From: an uncultured Bacteroidota bacterium
Lineage (GTDB): Bacteria > Bacteroidota > Bacteroidia > JADZBD01
Assembly: GCA_937924855.1 (NCBI GenBank)
Contig: CALEYQ010000060.1
Location: forward strand, 1-48,134
Reading direction: 5' to 3'
Length of the DNA stretch: 48,134 nt
The notes under the pieces were generated by a model. The model saw nothing but the letters and a program-made list of their open reading frames with translations. It made no database searches and was not told where the DNA came from. Below are positions 26,208-33,551 of this stretch, one piece after another (the stretch's first letter is position 1; the number at the start of each line of letters is the position of its first letter). Both the position numbers and the translations under genes were made by a program.

Positions 26208-26705
26208 ATGAAGAAAATAACCCTGCTTTCTGATAGCCATGGCTTTGTAGATGAAGCCATCAAAAAACATTGCCACAGCGCAGATGAAGTCTGGCATGCA
26301 GGAGATGTAGGTGCTTATAATCCTGAAAAAGAACTTGCCGGAAAAGGAATAACCCTGAGAGGTGTTTGTGGAAATATCGACGGACCTCCGGTCCGGGGAA
26401 TGTTTCCTGAATTCGCGCAATTTGAATGTGAAGGTTTTTCCGTTTTAATTCTTCATATAGGTGGAAAGCCGGGGAGCTACTCCCCAAGAGCCCTGCAATT
26501 AATCAGAGAAATCAAACCCGGTATTTTTGTAACGGGGCACAGTCATATTTGCCGTGTAGAATACGACAAAAAAGAAAATTTTCTGTATATAAATCCGGGA
26601 GCCTGTGGCAGGGAAGGTTTTCATCCGGTAAGAACCTTAATCACATTTTGCCTCGACAGGGGCAAAATAAGTGAGTTTAAAATTGTGGAATTGGGGAAGC
26701 GGTGA
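26208..26705 (+). CDS. YfcE/MJ0936-family metallophosphoesterase
   Basis: This 165-residue calcineurin-like phosphoesterase is a small cytoplasmic enzyme that hydrolyses phosphodiesters with two metals. The ligand motifs are in order: SDSHG (Asp and His), WHAGDVG (Asp), CGNIDG (Asn), LHIGG (His) and TGHSH (two His). The segment YINPGACGREG near the C-terminus is typical of the YfcE group. The physiological substrate is unknown. The gene begins immediately after a terminator T-run and converges on the DUF2779 gene with a 5-base gap. Confidence 0.92.
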   Translation: MKKITLLSDSHGFVDEAIKKHCHSADEVWHAGDVGAYNPEKELAGKGITLRGVCGNIDGPPVRGMFPEFAQFECEGFSVLILHIGGKPGSYSPRALQLIREIKPGIFVTGHSHICRVEYDKKENFLYINPGACGREGFHPVRTLITFCLDRGKISEFKIVELGKR

Positions 26706-26710
26706 GGGCT

Positions 26711-28186
26711 TTAAATCGACTCCTCCTTCAGCTTTTTGTAAATGTCAATCATCACCCGGGTATCCAGGGCTCCATACTCCCGGATGCGCTTTTCAATTTC
26801 AAGCCGCTCAAACATGTCGGAATTTTCCAAAAGACTTTCATAGGCTATCATTGCAGAAACTCCTTCCTTGATTTCAAGTTCAGAAAAGGAAGCGCCCTCA
26901 AACAAGGCCCCGGAAATATCTTTCAGCGAAAGTCCGCCCCGCATGGCAGGATGGTAATACCAGGCCTTACGGAAGGGTTCGGCCAAATCCATAAAAAGTG
27001 AAATTCTTGAATTAATATCCTTACGGAATTCAGGAAACAAAACGGAAAGATGATGCAAAATCCGCGTTTCCATGGGAGCATTAAAGGCAAGAATGGTTCC
27101 GGATTTCTGTGTTAACTCAAGGAAATTCTCAAGAAATTGTTTTCGGTTATCATCACCGGGTTCAGAAAAAAAATCATGGTGCAAAAAACGATCCTCGGGT
27201 TCCTCCAGCCGGTGGAGTGAAAAGTAAACAGGGATGTGCTCATAGGGATGTGTTCCTTTAAACAAGGGTACCGGAGGCATTATCATTTCAAAGTCGGTAA
27301 AAGAAATGGGAAACCGAATTTTTTCAATCCAGTTTTTCAACCGGGGCTTGTCCACCGTTGGTCTTCCTGATTTTTCAGAAAGAATCTGAATCTTTACGGC
27401 CTCTGAAAATTGATTTTCGTCGAGATCCCGAATGAGTGACTTTTCCTCATTCAGTAATTCCAAGCGGGTTCCCAGTGAAAGCGAACCCAAATCAAACACA
27501 GATCCTTCCTGAATTTTTCCTTGCCAGCAATGGCCGAAAAAGTCGCAGGTGTAGGGACTAAAACAATGGGAACCGGTATCTATTTGCGGAATATTACTTT
27601 GAGCTAAAACCGAGTTAAACTTCTCAATATTTGCAGCTATTTTATCCTTTTCTGCGTTTACTTCCTCAAAGACATTCCGGACCAGGAAAAACGAACTTGC
27701 ATCAATTTTGTTCCCATCATATTCATAATCCTTATTTACATATACCAGAGAAAATCCTGAAAGTAGGCAGCCGGCCTGTTGGATTACGAAGTTCTGAAAA
27801 GCTGCATCTTTGAAGTAAACCTTCGACAGTTTCAGAGAACTCTTTACCTCATACGCATGCCAGCTCTCCTCCTCCTTAACGAGGATATCCACGGCACACA
27901 TACTTCCCGACGAAAGGAATGCGGCTTCATAAATTATTTTTTCTCCTGCTTCAATCAATCTTCGGGTTTCGGCCACCCAATTAGAAACACCACTCTTATG
28001 TGCATTTTTCCCATTCGGAAAAAGTTTCCAGGCCAGCTCTCCAATCCGGTGGCCGCGGTTAAAAATTGCTTTTTTCTTTTCTGAAAGAGGATCTTTTAAA
28101 AAAGGCTTTTTAAGATGGAGAAAAAGCGATTTTTCACACTGCAATCCCCGCACAAATGACGACTTAGATAATACCGGCTTATCCAT
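26711..28186 (-). CDS. DUF2779 protein: PD-(D/E)XK-like domain, Cys cluster and exonuclease-like domain
   Basis: The 491-residue protein combines three elements. Residues 80-120 show a PD-(D/E)XK nuclease pattern (Glu87, Asp100, Glu113-Val-Lys115). Four cysteines, Cys17 and Cys208/214/220, are arranged as in Cas4/AddB nucleases that hold a 4Fe-4S cluster. The C-terminal DUF2779 domain (about 290-485) has FTDFE (Asp298/Glu300), AFNAPMETR (Asn369/Glu373) and ALDTRVM (Asp475), resembling the acidic set of DEDD exonucleases. The function of the family is not established; DNA or RNA processing is the inference. There is no CRISPR or defence gene beside it. The ATG directly follows a hairpin and nine T on its own strand. 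Confidence 0.85.
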   Translation of the reverse strand: MDKPVLSKSSFVRGLQCEKSLFLHLKKPFLKDPLSEKKKAIFNRGHRIGELAWKLFPNGKNAHKSGVSNWVAETRRLIEAGEKIIYEAAFLSSGSMCAVDILVKEEESWHAYEVKSSLKLSKVYFKDAAFQNFVIQQAGCLLSGFSLVYVNKDYEYDGNKIDASSFFLVRNVFEEVNAEKDKIAANIEKFNSVLAQSNIPQIDTGSHCFSPYTCDFFGHCWQGKIQEGSVFDLGSLSLGTRLELLNEEKSLIRDLDENQFSEAVKIQILSEKSGRPTVDKPRLKNWIEKIRFPISFTDFEMIMPPVPLFKGTHPYEHIPVYFSLHRLEEPEDRFLHHDFFSEPGDDNRKQFLENFLELTQKSGTILAFNAPMETRILHHLSVLFPEFRKDINSRISLFMDLAEPFRKAWYYHPAMRGGLSLKDISGALFEGASFSELEIKEGVSAMIAYESLLENSDMFERLEIEKRIREYGALDTRVMIDIYKKLKEESI

Positions 28187-28218
28187 AAAAAAAAACCCCT
28201 TCCTTTACAGGGAAGGGG
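28187..28218 (-). terminator. intrinsic terminator, T-run touching next ATG (minus strand)
   Basis: Read on the minus strand, CCCCTTCC pairs with GGAAGGGG (8 bp, 7-base loop), followed by nine T and then, without a gap, the ATG of the DUF2779 gene at 28186. It follows the MORN-repeat gene. Confidence 0.88.
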
Positions 28219-28227
28219 AAAAAGTAC

Positions 28228-28235
28228 CAAAAATA
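28228..28235 (-). promoter_or_regulatory. -7 box TATTTTTG just upstream of a hairpin
   Basis: This exactly matches TAnnTTTG on the minus strand. It lies 3 bases after the MORN gene stop and 9 bases before the hairpin that precedes the DUF2779 gene. Confidence 0.5.
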
Positions 28236-28238
28236 TTT

Positions 28239-28793
28239 TTACTGAACCTTATTTCCGTTGTTCCAAAGTTCGGAAGCGTAATGATTTCCTTTTTCATCAT
28301 AAAATTTCCATTCCCCGTCTTTATTTCCGGCTTTGTAAGAACCTTCAAAATTAACCTTTCCATTATCATGATACCCAATCCACTTCCCGTCCATCAACAT
28401 GCCGGGCAACATTTTTCCTTTGCTCTGAACATTTCCGTTAACATGATAAATAACGGCCTGTCCGGAAGTAAAATCAATCTCATATTGCTTACTTCCCGAC
28501 TCATACCAGGAATTCCATTTCCCGGTCATAACCCCATTATTATAAAACTCCTCAGCAGCAGGTTTGCCACTTTCGTAAAAAATTTCCCATTTGCCCACTT
28601 TCTTTGCATTGCCCATTTTCTGAGCCATTACATCCTTTGGATCATTCGGAGAAATTTCAACGGGAGAAATATAATTTCCTTTTATCCTCACATTTCCGTT
28701 CGGAAACTTCTCAACGTAGGTCCGCTGACCAGTTTGTGCGTTTGAAAAAATAAAGGGGAGAAAAAATACTAAACCAAGGAAAATCTTTTTCAT
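28239..28793 (-). CDS. secreted MORN-repeat protein
   Basis: The 184-residue protein has a signal peptide ending near residue 20 (FSNAQ). Several MORN-type repeats follow, for example GKWEIFYESGKP, GKWNSWYESGSK, GKWIGYHDNGKV and GEWKFYDEKGNH. These repeats form an open beta-sheet used in protein or lipid contacts; similar proteins are often auto-annotated as 'YwqK antitoxin-like', but nothing here suggests a toxin-antitoxin pair. It is probably periplasmic or surface-located. It has its own TAAATTTG box 20 bases upstream and a terminator after it. Confidence 0.82.
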   Translation of the reverse strand: MKKIFLGLVFFLPFIFSNAQTGQRTYVEKFPNGNVRIKGNYISPVEISPNDPKDVMAQKMGNAKKVGKWEIFYESGKPAAEEFYNNGVMTGKWNSWYESGSKQYEIDFTSGQAVIYHVNGNVQSKGKMLPGMLMDGKWIGYHDNGKVNFEGSYKAGNKDGEWKFYDEKGNHYASELWNNGNKVQ

Positions 28794-28813
28794 GGGTATG
28801 TTAATGTTTACTA

Positions 28814-28821
28814 CAAATTTA
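28814..28821 (-). promoter_or_regulatory. MORN gene promoter, -7 box TAAATTTG
   Basis: This exactly matches TAnnTTTG on the minus strand, 20 bases before the ATG of the MORN-repeat gene. Confidence 0.6.
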
Positions 28822-28885
28822 AAAAAATGAATCGATTATTTAATCCTCTGATTATTAGACAATAATGGTGCCATTCGGGTTGCAT

Positions 28886-28903
28886 TAATTTTGATTATAT
28901 TTG
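28886..28903 (+). promoter_or_regulatory. two -7 boxes, TAATTTTG and TATATTTG
   Basis: Two exact TAnnTTTG matches (28886-28893 and 28896-28903) stand 10 bases apart upstream of the type B cargo gene and divergent from the MORN promoter. Either could serve the ATG at 28922. Confidence 0.55.
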
Positions 28904-28921
28904 GGGCACATAACCCGCTGT

Positions 28922-29989
28922 ATGTCAGCAATTTCTAAAATATTAACTGGTCAAATCGTTCTCCTGTTTTTACTGACAGGCAAGGGATTTGCCCAAACAC
29001 CGCTAATGGCTGATGCAGGTCCCAACCTAAGTGTATGTATGAACCTTACTTATGTGCTTGGTGGATCTCCCACAGCAAGCGGAGGCACGCCGCCCTATAC
29101 CTATTTATGGACACCCTCAGCGGGTTTATCATCGGCAACGGTTCCTAATCCTACCTTAACACCGAACCTCCAGGTATCGTGGTATTTTGTAACCGTGAGG
29201 GATGCAAATGGTGGACAGGTAAAAGACAGTGTGAATGTTAATCATTATCCCTTCAACTGGGCCTCAGCGGGTCCTGATATCAGTATTTGTGTTGGAGACA
29301 CTGGCATTCTGGGTGCGGGAAACCCCTCCGGAGGCGGTTTGCTTTACTCATGGAGCCCTCCCCTTGGATTAAATAACCCAAACCTTCCCAGTCCGGAAGT
29401 AACCATAAATACTACCACTACTTATTCAGTAACCATCAGCAGTTCCAATTGTCCCACTAAAGTTGATCAGGCAGTTGTTACCGTACATCCTCTTCCGAAT
29501 GTAAATACAACAGGAGCCACCACAATATTACAGGGAGGGTATACTCCATTACCCACAACCGGGGCAAGTCAGTATTACTGGTCACCAGCCGGAAGTCTCA
29601 CATTTGCCAACACCTGTTGTCCGGACGCCGCGCCTACCACAACAACTACTTATACAGTGATTGGTGTCGACCAAAACGGATGTGCCAATTGGGACACCGT
29701 AACTGTTTTTGTTATTCCGCATGAGGCTCCTATTTTTTACAACACCTTTACCCCTAATAACGACGGGGAGAATGAAGTGTTTTTTATTGGGAACCTATTC
29801 AGATATCCGGAGAATTCCCTGGAAGTTTACAACCGATATGGTCAGTTAATTTTCAGGGCGGCTCCCTACCGAAATGATTGGGCGGGCAGAAGTTTTGGCG
29901 ACGAGGTTCCTTCAGCCACTTATTACTTTATTTTTGATCCCGGAACGGGCGGACCCAAACATTATGGTTCAGTAACCATTATCCGATGA
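28922..29989 (+). CDS. T9SS type B sorting domain protein with PKD/Ig-like repeats
   Basis: The 355-residue secreted protein has a signal peptide ending near GFAQ, then three beta-sandwich repeats. The first two are PKD-like (ADAGPNLSVC, SAGPDISIC). The third, with YYWSPAGSL and TTTTYTVIG, belongs to the same repeat family as the giant protein upstream. The C-terminal 85 residues are a type B (gliding-motility-associated) sorting domain with NTFTPNNDGENEVF and VYNRYGQLIF. It should be exported through T9SS and held at the surface. I use the ATG at 28922; a TTG at 28901 overlaps a promoter box. Its stop overlaps the following PorP/SprF gene (ATGA). Confidence 0.92.
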   Translation: MSAISKILTGQIVLLFLLTGKGFAQTPLMADAGPNLSVCMNLTYVLGGSPTASGGTPPYTYLWTPSAGLSSATVPNPTLTPNLQVSWYFVTVRDANGGQVKDSVNVNHYPFNWASAGPDISICVGDTGILGAGNPSGGGLLYSWSPPLGLNNPNLPSPEVTINTTTTYSVTISSSNCPTKVDQAVVTVHPLPNVNTTGATTILQGGYTPLPTTGASQYYWSPAGSLTFANTCCPDAAPTTTTTYTVIGVDQNGCANWDTVTVFVIPHEAPIFYNTFTPNNDGENEVFFIGNLFRYPENSLEVYNRYGQLIFRAAPYRNDWAGRSFGDEVPSATYYFIFDPGTGGPKHYGSVTIIR

Positions 29990-30942
29990 GCAGGCAAGGA
30001 ATTTGTGTTTTATTTTTTTTAATTACCGTCTGTGGTTTTTCCCAGCAGCTCCCCTATTTTACCCAGTTCAGAGCCAACAGCAATTATTTTAACCCTGCCG
30101 TTACCGGAACCCGAAGAACTCTCGATATGAGGGTCTTCCACAGAAATCAGTGGGTGGGTTATGAGGGGCAACCCCGGACCCAGGGGTTTAATCTGAACTC
30201 ACGGCTAATGAAGGGAAAGATGGGATTGGGATTTTTATATTACAATGATGTTACCGGCCCAACCATGCGGAATATTTCCAACATCAACTATTCCTTTCAC
30301 ATACGGTATCCGGATATTGAATTTTCGATGGGACTTTCCGGGAACATTATCAGTTATCATGTTTTGGGGAGTCGCATCACTACTGCACAGTCACAGGATC
30401 TGGCCATAAACAACAAAATAAATGCCCGGGGAAGGCGGTTCGACATGAGTGCAGGAGCCCTTCTTTACAACGATCGTTTTCATATCGGGCTTAGCATTTT
30501 AAATATGCTGGGAAGCACCATTCATGTGTTTGAAGGAGATAGCCTAAGGCAGACAGCGATTGGCATGGTTGGACATCCTTTTTTTTCCATTGGATACAAC
30601 TTTTCAGGAAATCCTGATTTTGTCTGGGAAAACACCTTGCAGGGAAACTATGTTTCCGGATCGAGCATTATGGTTGATTACTCACTCCGGGTTTTCATCC
30701 GCAACAAAATGTTTGGCGGAGTGTCGTACCGGATTCGGGATGCTGCTGCCCTACATGCCGGAGTTGTCATTAACGATGAAATACAAATCGGCTACTCTTA
30801 CGATTTTGGATTAAGTTCCTTACGAAAGGGGCATGCTAATTCCCATGAAATTACTCTGGTATGGAGTTCAAACCTGGAGAAAATTCTTGGGCGAAAAGGA
30901 AACAGCGAATTCCGGAAACAAAAATTCCAATACCTGCTTTAA
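29986..30942 (+). CDS. PorP/SprF-family type IX secretion membrane protein
   Basis: The 318-residue outer-membrane barrel has a signal peptide (about 1-19) and the family start QLPYFTQFRANSNYFNPAVTG. It belongs to the TIGR03519 group. Members related to SprF are required to export or attach their adjacent type B CTD substrate, here the gene overlapped by 4 bases. This is the cargo-specific partner rather than a core T9SS motor gene. It could also serve the giant type B protein, which has no PorP/SprF gene beside it. It converges on the GAPDH gene with an 11-base gap. Confidence 0.93.
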   Translation: MSRQGICVLFFLITVCGFSQQLPYFTQFRANSNYFNPAVTGTRRTLDMRVFHRNQWVGYEGQPRTQGFNLNSRLMKGKMGLGFLYYNDVTGPTMRNISNINYSFHIRYPDIEFSMGLSGNIISYHVLGSRITTAQSQDLAINNKINARGRRFDMSAGALLYNDRFHIGLSILNMLGSTIHVFEGDSLRQTAIGMVGHPFFSIGYNFSGNPDFVWENTLQGNYVSGSSIMVDYSLRVFIRNKMFGGVSYRIRDAAALHAGVVINDEIQIGYSYDFGLSSLRKGHANSHEITLVWSSNLEKILGRKGNSEFRKQKFQYLL

Positions 30943-30953
30943 AACACTGAATC

Positions 30954-32414
30954 TTAATAGTAGGTCATCCGTCGTACTTTAGCCAGGTGCTTGGCCAGAC
31001 GAATAACCTGACGGGTATAGCCATATTCGTTATCATACCATACATACAACACTACATGCTTTCCGTCTTTTCGAACGATGGTTGCCGGGGCGTCAAAAAT
31101 TGAGGCACATGGATTACCAATGCAATCGCTCGACACCAATTCGTTGCTTTGGGAATACTGGATTTGTTCCACAAGATCCCCGTTGAGCGCAGCATCGCGC
31201 ATTACTTCGGTAAGTTCCTCTTTTTGTGTTTCCTTGGTGAGGCTAAGGTTTAAAATTGCCAGTGAAACGTCGGCGGTGGGAACCCTTACCGCATTGCCGG
31301 TAAGTTTACCTCCCAGTTCAGGAAGAACTTTTGCAACCGCTTTATCGGCTCCGGTTTCGGTGATTACCATATTAATGGCAGCACTTCTTCCGCGACGGTA
31401 TTTGGGGTGATAATTATCCAGAAGATTCTGGTCGTTGGTATAGGAATGAATGGTTTCAATATGTCCTCCCTGGATTCCAAAACGACTGTTAACCACTTTC
31501 AAAACGGGAACAATGGCATTGGTAGTACAACTGGCGGCGCTGAAAATAGTTTCGTCAGCTTTAAAGTCATCGTGGTTCACACCATGAACAATATTGGGAA
31601 TATCGCCTTTACCGGGAGCGGTCAGAAGCACTTTCGAAATACCTTTGGCTTTAAGGTGTTTGGAGAGTCCTTCGCGGTCGCGGGCTACACCGGTGTTGTC
31701 AATGAGCAAAGCATCATTTATACCGTAGGCGGTATAATCAATGCCTGAAGGGTCTGGCGCAGAGATCATATCGATATGATGCCCGTTAACAATAAGGCAA
31801 CGGTTCGCAATATCAGCAATTACAGTTCCGGGGAAGGGTCCGTGGACAGAGTCAACCCTGAGCAATTCGGCTCTTTTCTCGATATCCGCATCGGATTTAT
31901 CACGGGTAACAATAGCACGAAGGCGCAACTGTTCGCCTTTTCCGGCCTGGGAAATTAATTCTCTTGCAGCCAACCTGCCGATTCGGCCAAAACCATAAAG
32001 CACAACATCTTTGGGTTTAAGGGCAAACTTTTCCTTTCCGATAAATCCGGCCAGTTTACCCGACAAAAATTCAGCGGGGGTTTTTGTTTTTTCATGCGAC
32101 CATTCCGCCACGAGCTTCCCAATATCAATACGCGATGGAACCATTTCAAAGTTCAGCATCGCTTTTGCCAGAGCCAAAGTATCGGCAATGGAGATTGGTT
32201 TTTTTACAATATCTTTTGAATACTGGTGGAGGGCCATTATTTCGCTGGCACTCCGATCCACGAGTTGATTCCTGAAAATAACCAGTTCAACACTTTTTTC
32301 AAACCAGAGGGTTCCCAACACTCCGATAAAATCAATGGCGGCTTTTTCCTGGTCGATCCAGGTTTGCAACTGCGATTCAAACATTTCCTTGGCAAGTGGT
32401 TCCTTCGTTTTCAT
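30954..32414 (-). CDS. gap: glyceraldehyde-3-phosphate dehydrogenase, N-terminally extended
   Basis: The enzyme makes 1,3-bisphosphoglycerate from glyceraldehyde 3-phosphate and phosphate with NAD(P). The NAD motif YGFGRIGR is at 140-147 and the catalytic Cys296 in AASCTTN. HSYTNDQNLLD and WYDNEYGYTRQV are also intact. Classical enzymes have about 335 residues; this one has 486 because about 130 helical residues precede the Rossmann fold. Long forms of this kind are known in Bacteroidota. It lies downstream of the primary sigma factor gene behind a probable terminator, so it may have its own promoter, although no exact box is seen. Confidence 0.95.
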   Translation of the reverse strand: MKTKEPLAKEMFESQLQTWIDQEKAAIDFIGVLGTLWFEKSVELVIFRNQLVDRSASEIMALHQYSKDIVKKPISIADTLALAKAMLNFEMVPSRIDIGKLVAEWSHEKTKTPAEFLSGKLAGFIGKEKFALKPKDVVLYGFGRIGRLAARELISQAGKGEQLRLRAIVTRDKSDADIEKRAELLRVDSVHGPFPGTVIADIANRCLIVNGHHIDMISAPDPSGIDYTAYGINDALLIDNTGVARDREGLSKHLKAKGISKVLLTAPGKGDIPNIVHGVNHDDFKADETIFSAASCTTNAIVPVLKVVNSRFGIQGGHIETIHSYTNDQNLLDNYHPKYRRGRSAAINMVITETGADKAVAKVLPELGGKLTGNAVRVPTADVSLAILNLSLTKETQKEELTEVMRDAALNGDLVEQIQYSQSNELVSSDCIGNPCASIFDAPATIVRKDGKHVVLYVWYDNEYGYTRQVIRLAKHLAKVRRMTYY

Positions 32415-32429
32415 AATTTGGGCATTTTC

Positions 32430-32482
32430 AAAAAGAAAGAACCGCCCAGAAAAGGTTTTTATTTACCTGAACTGTGCGGTTC
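32430..32482 (-). terminator. probable terminator after the sigma factor gene
   Basis: On the minus strand GAACCGC (32476-32482) pairs with GCGGTTC (32439-32445) around a long loop, followed by a T-rich run (TTTCTTTTT). The large loop makes it weaker than the other terminators here. Confidence 0.5.
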
Positions 32483-32504
32483 ATCTGCGATTTAACAATA
32501 TGGA

Positions 32505-33368
32505 TTAACCTAAATAAGCTTTTAACAGTTTGCTCCGGGAACTATGGCGGAGGCGACGAATCGCTTTTTCCTTAATCTGCCGCACCCTTTCACGGGTGAG
32601 GTCGAATTTAGCCCCGATTTCTTCAAGGGTTAGTCCGTGATTTAATCCGATCCCGAAAAACAATTTGATTACATCTCTTTCTCTCTCTGTAAGAGTTGAA
32701 AGCGACCTTTCAATTTCGCGCTGAAGGCTTTCGCTCATCAGGCTATGATCCGCTCTCGGGCTGTCCTGGTTCACCAATACATCGAGCAGGGAATTTTCCT
32801 CGCCGTTAACCAGCGGGGCATCCATACTCACGTGGCGACCGGAAACCTTCATGGTATCGGCAACCTTGTCTTCAGGTAACTCAAGAATTTTAGCCAATTC
32901 CTCAGCGCTTGGCTCACGCTCAAACTCCTGTTCGAGCTTGGAAAAGGCCTTGTTGATTTTATTGAGAGAACCTACCTGATTCAGGGGCAGACGAACGATA
33001 CGCGATTGCTCGGCCAATGCCTGAAGGATGGACTGACGAATCCACCATACAGCGTAGGAAATAAATTTAAAACCACGGGTTTCATCGAAACGCTTGGCGG
33101 CTTTGATGAGCCCAAGATTTCCCTCATTAATTAAGTCGGGAAGACTAAGACCCTGATTTTGGTATTGTTTTGCAACGGAAACTACGAAGCGAAGGTTGGC
33201 CTTTGTCATCTTTTCAAGGGCAACCTGGTCCCCGTCCCGGATTCTTTTGGCTAATGCTACTTCCTCTTCGGCGGTGATCAACTCTTCCCTTCCGATCTCC
33301 TGAAGATATTTATCAAGAGATGCGCTTTCTCTGTTGGTAATCGACTTTGTGATCTTTAACTGCCTCAT
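32505..33368 (-). CDS. rpoD: primary RNA polymerase sigma factor (sigma-70/SigA)
   Basis: The 287-residue sigma factor has region 1.2 near residues 10-45, region 2 with DLINEGNLGLIKAAKRFD and FISYAVWWIRQSI, region 3 (NKINKAFSKLEQEF) and region 4 ending in the DNA-binding motif TLEEIGAKFDLTRERVRQIKE. Region 1.1 and the large non-conserved insert of E. coli RpoD are absent, as is usual for Bacteroidota primary sigma factors that read TAnnTTTG promoters. It has a TAAATTTG box of its own 48 bases upstream, so it may drive its own synthesis. Confidence 0.96.
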   Translation of the reverse strand: MRQLKITKSITNRESASLDKYLQEIGREELITAEEEVALAKRIRDGDQVALEKMTKANLRFVVSVAKQYQNQGLSLPDLINEGNLGLIKAAKRFDETRGFKFISYAVWWIRQSILQALAEQSRIVRLPLNQVGSLNKINKAFSKLEQEFEREPSAEELAKILELPEDKVADTMKVSGRHVSMDAPLVNGEENSLLDVLVNQDSPRADHSLMSESLQREIERSLSTLTERERDVIKLFFGIGLNHGLTLEEIGAKFDLTRERVRQIKEKAIRRLRHSSRSKLLKAYLG

Positions 33369-33416
33369 ATGTACTTTCTGATTGGTATTTTTTTCTAAAT
33401 GGTTTTAAAAGCGATG

Positions 33417-33424
33417 CAAATTTA
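33417..33424 (-). promoter_or_regulatory. rpoD promoter, -7 box TAAATTTG
   Basis: This exactly matches TAnnTTTG on the minus strand, 48 bases before the sigma factor ATG. Confidence 0.6.
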
Positions 33425-33489
33425 AGAAAACCCCGGGTCTTTTCCTAACTTTTAACATATTAAGTATCAACATTTAACAAACTCTGAAG

Positions 33490-33540
33490 TTCCGGGAAGT
33501 CGCCCCGGAAAAGGCTCCTTTCGGAAACCCTTGCCGGGAC
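33490..33540 (-). other. structured region with two mutually exclusive hairpins
   Basis: This stretch follows the htrA stop. On the minus strand, GTCCCGG (33534-33540) can pair with CCGGGGC (33502-33508), enclosing an AAGG/CCTT helix and a TCC-GAAA-GGA cap. The same CCGGGG segment can instead pair with CCCGGAA (33490-33496), giving a 7-bp stem. No T-run follows either form, so it is not an ordinary terminator. Confidence 0.4.
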
Positions 33541-33551
33541 GGTTTAAGCCC

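Noticed and set aside
28239..28793. YwqK-type antitoxin label for the MORN protein
   Set aside because: There is a signal peptide and no toxin gene beside it; the label comes only from the repeat type.
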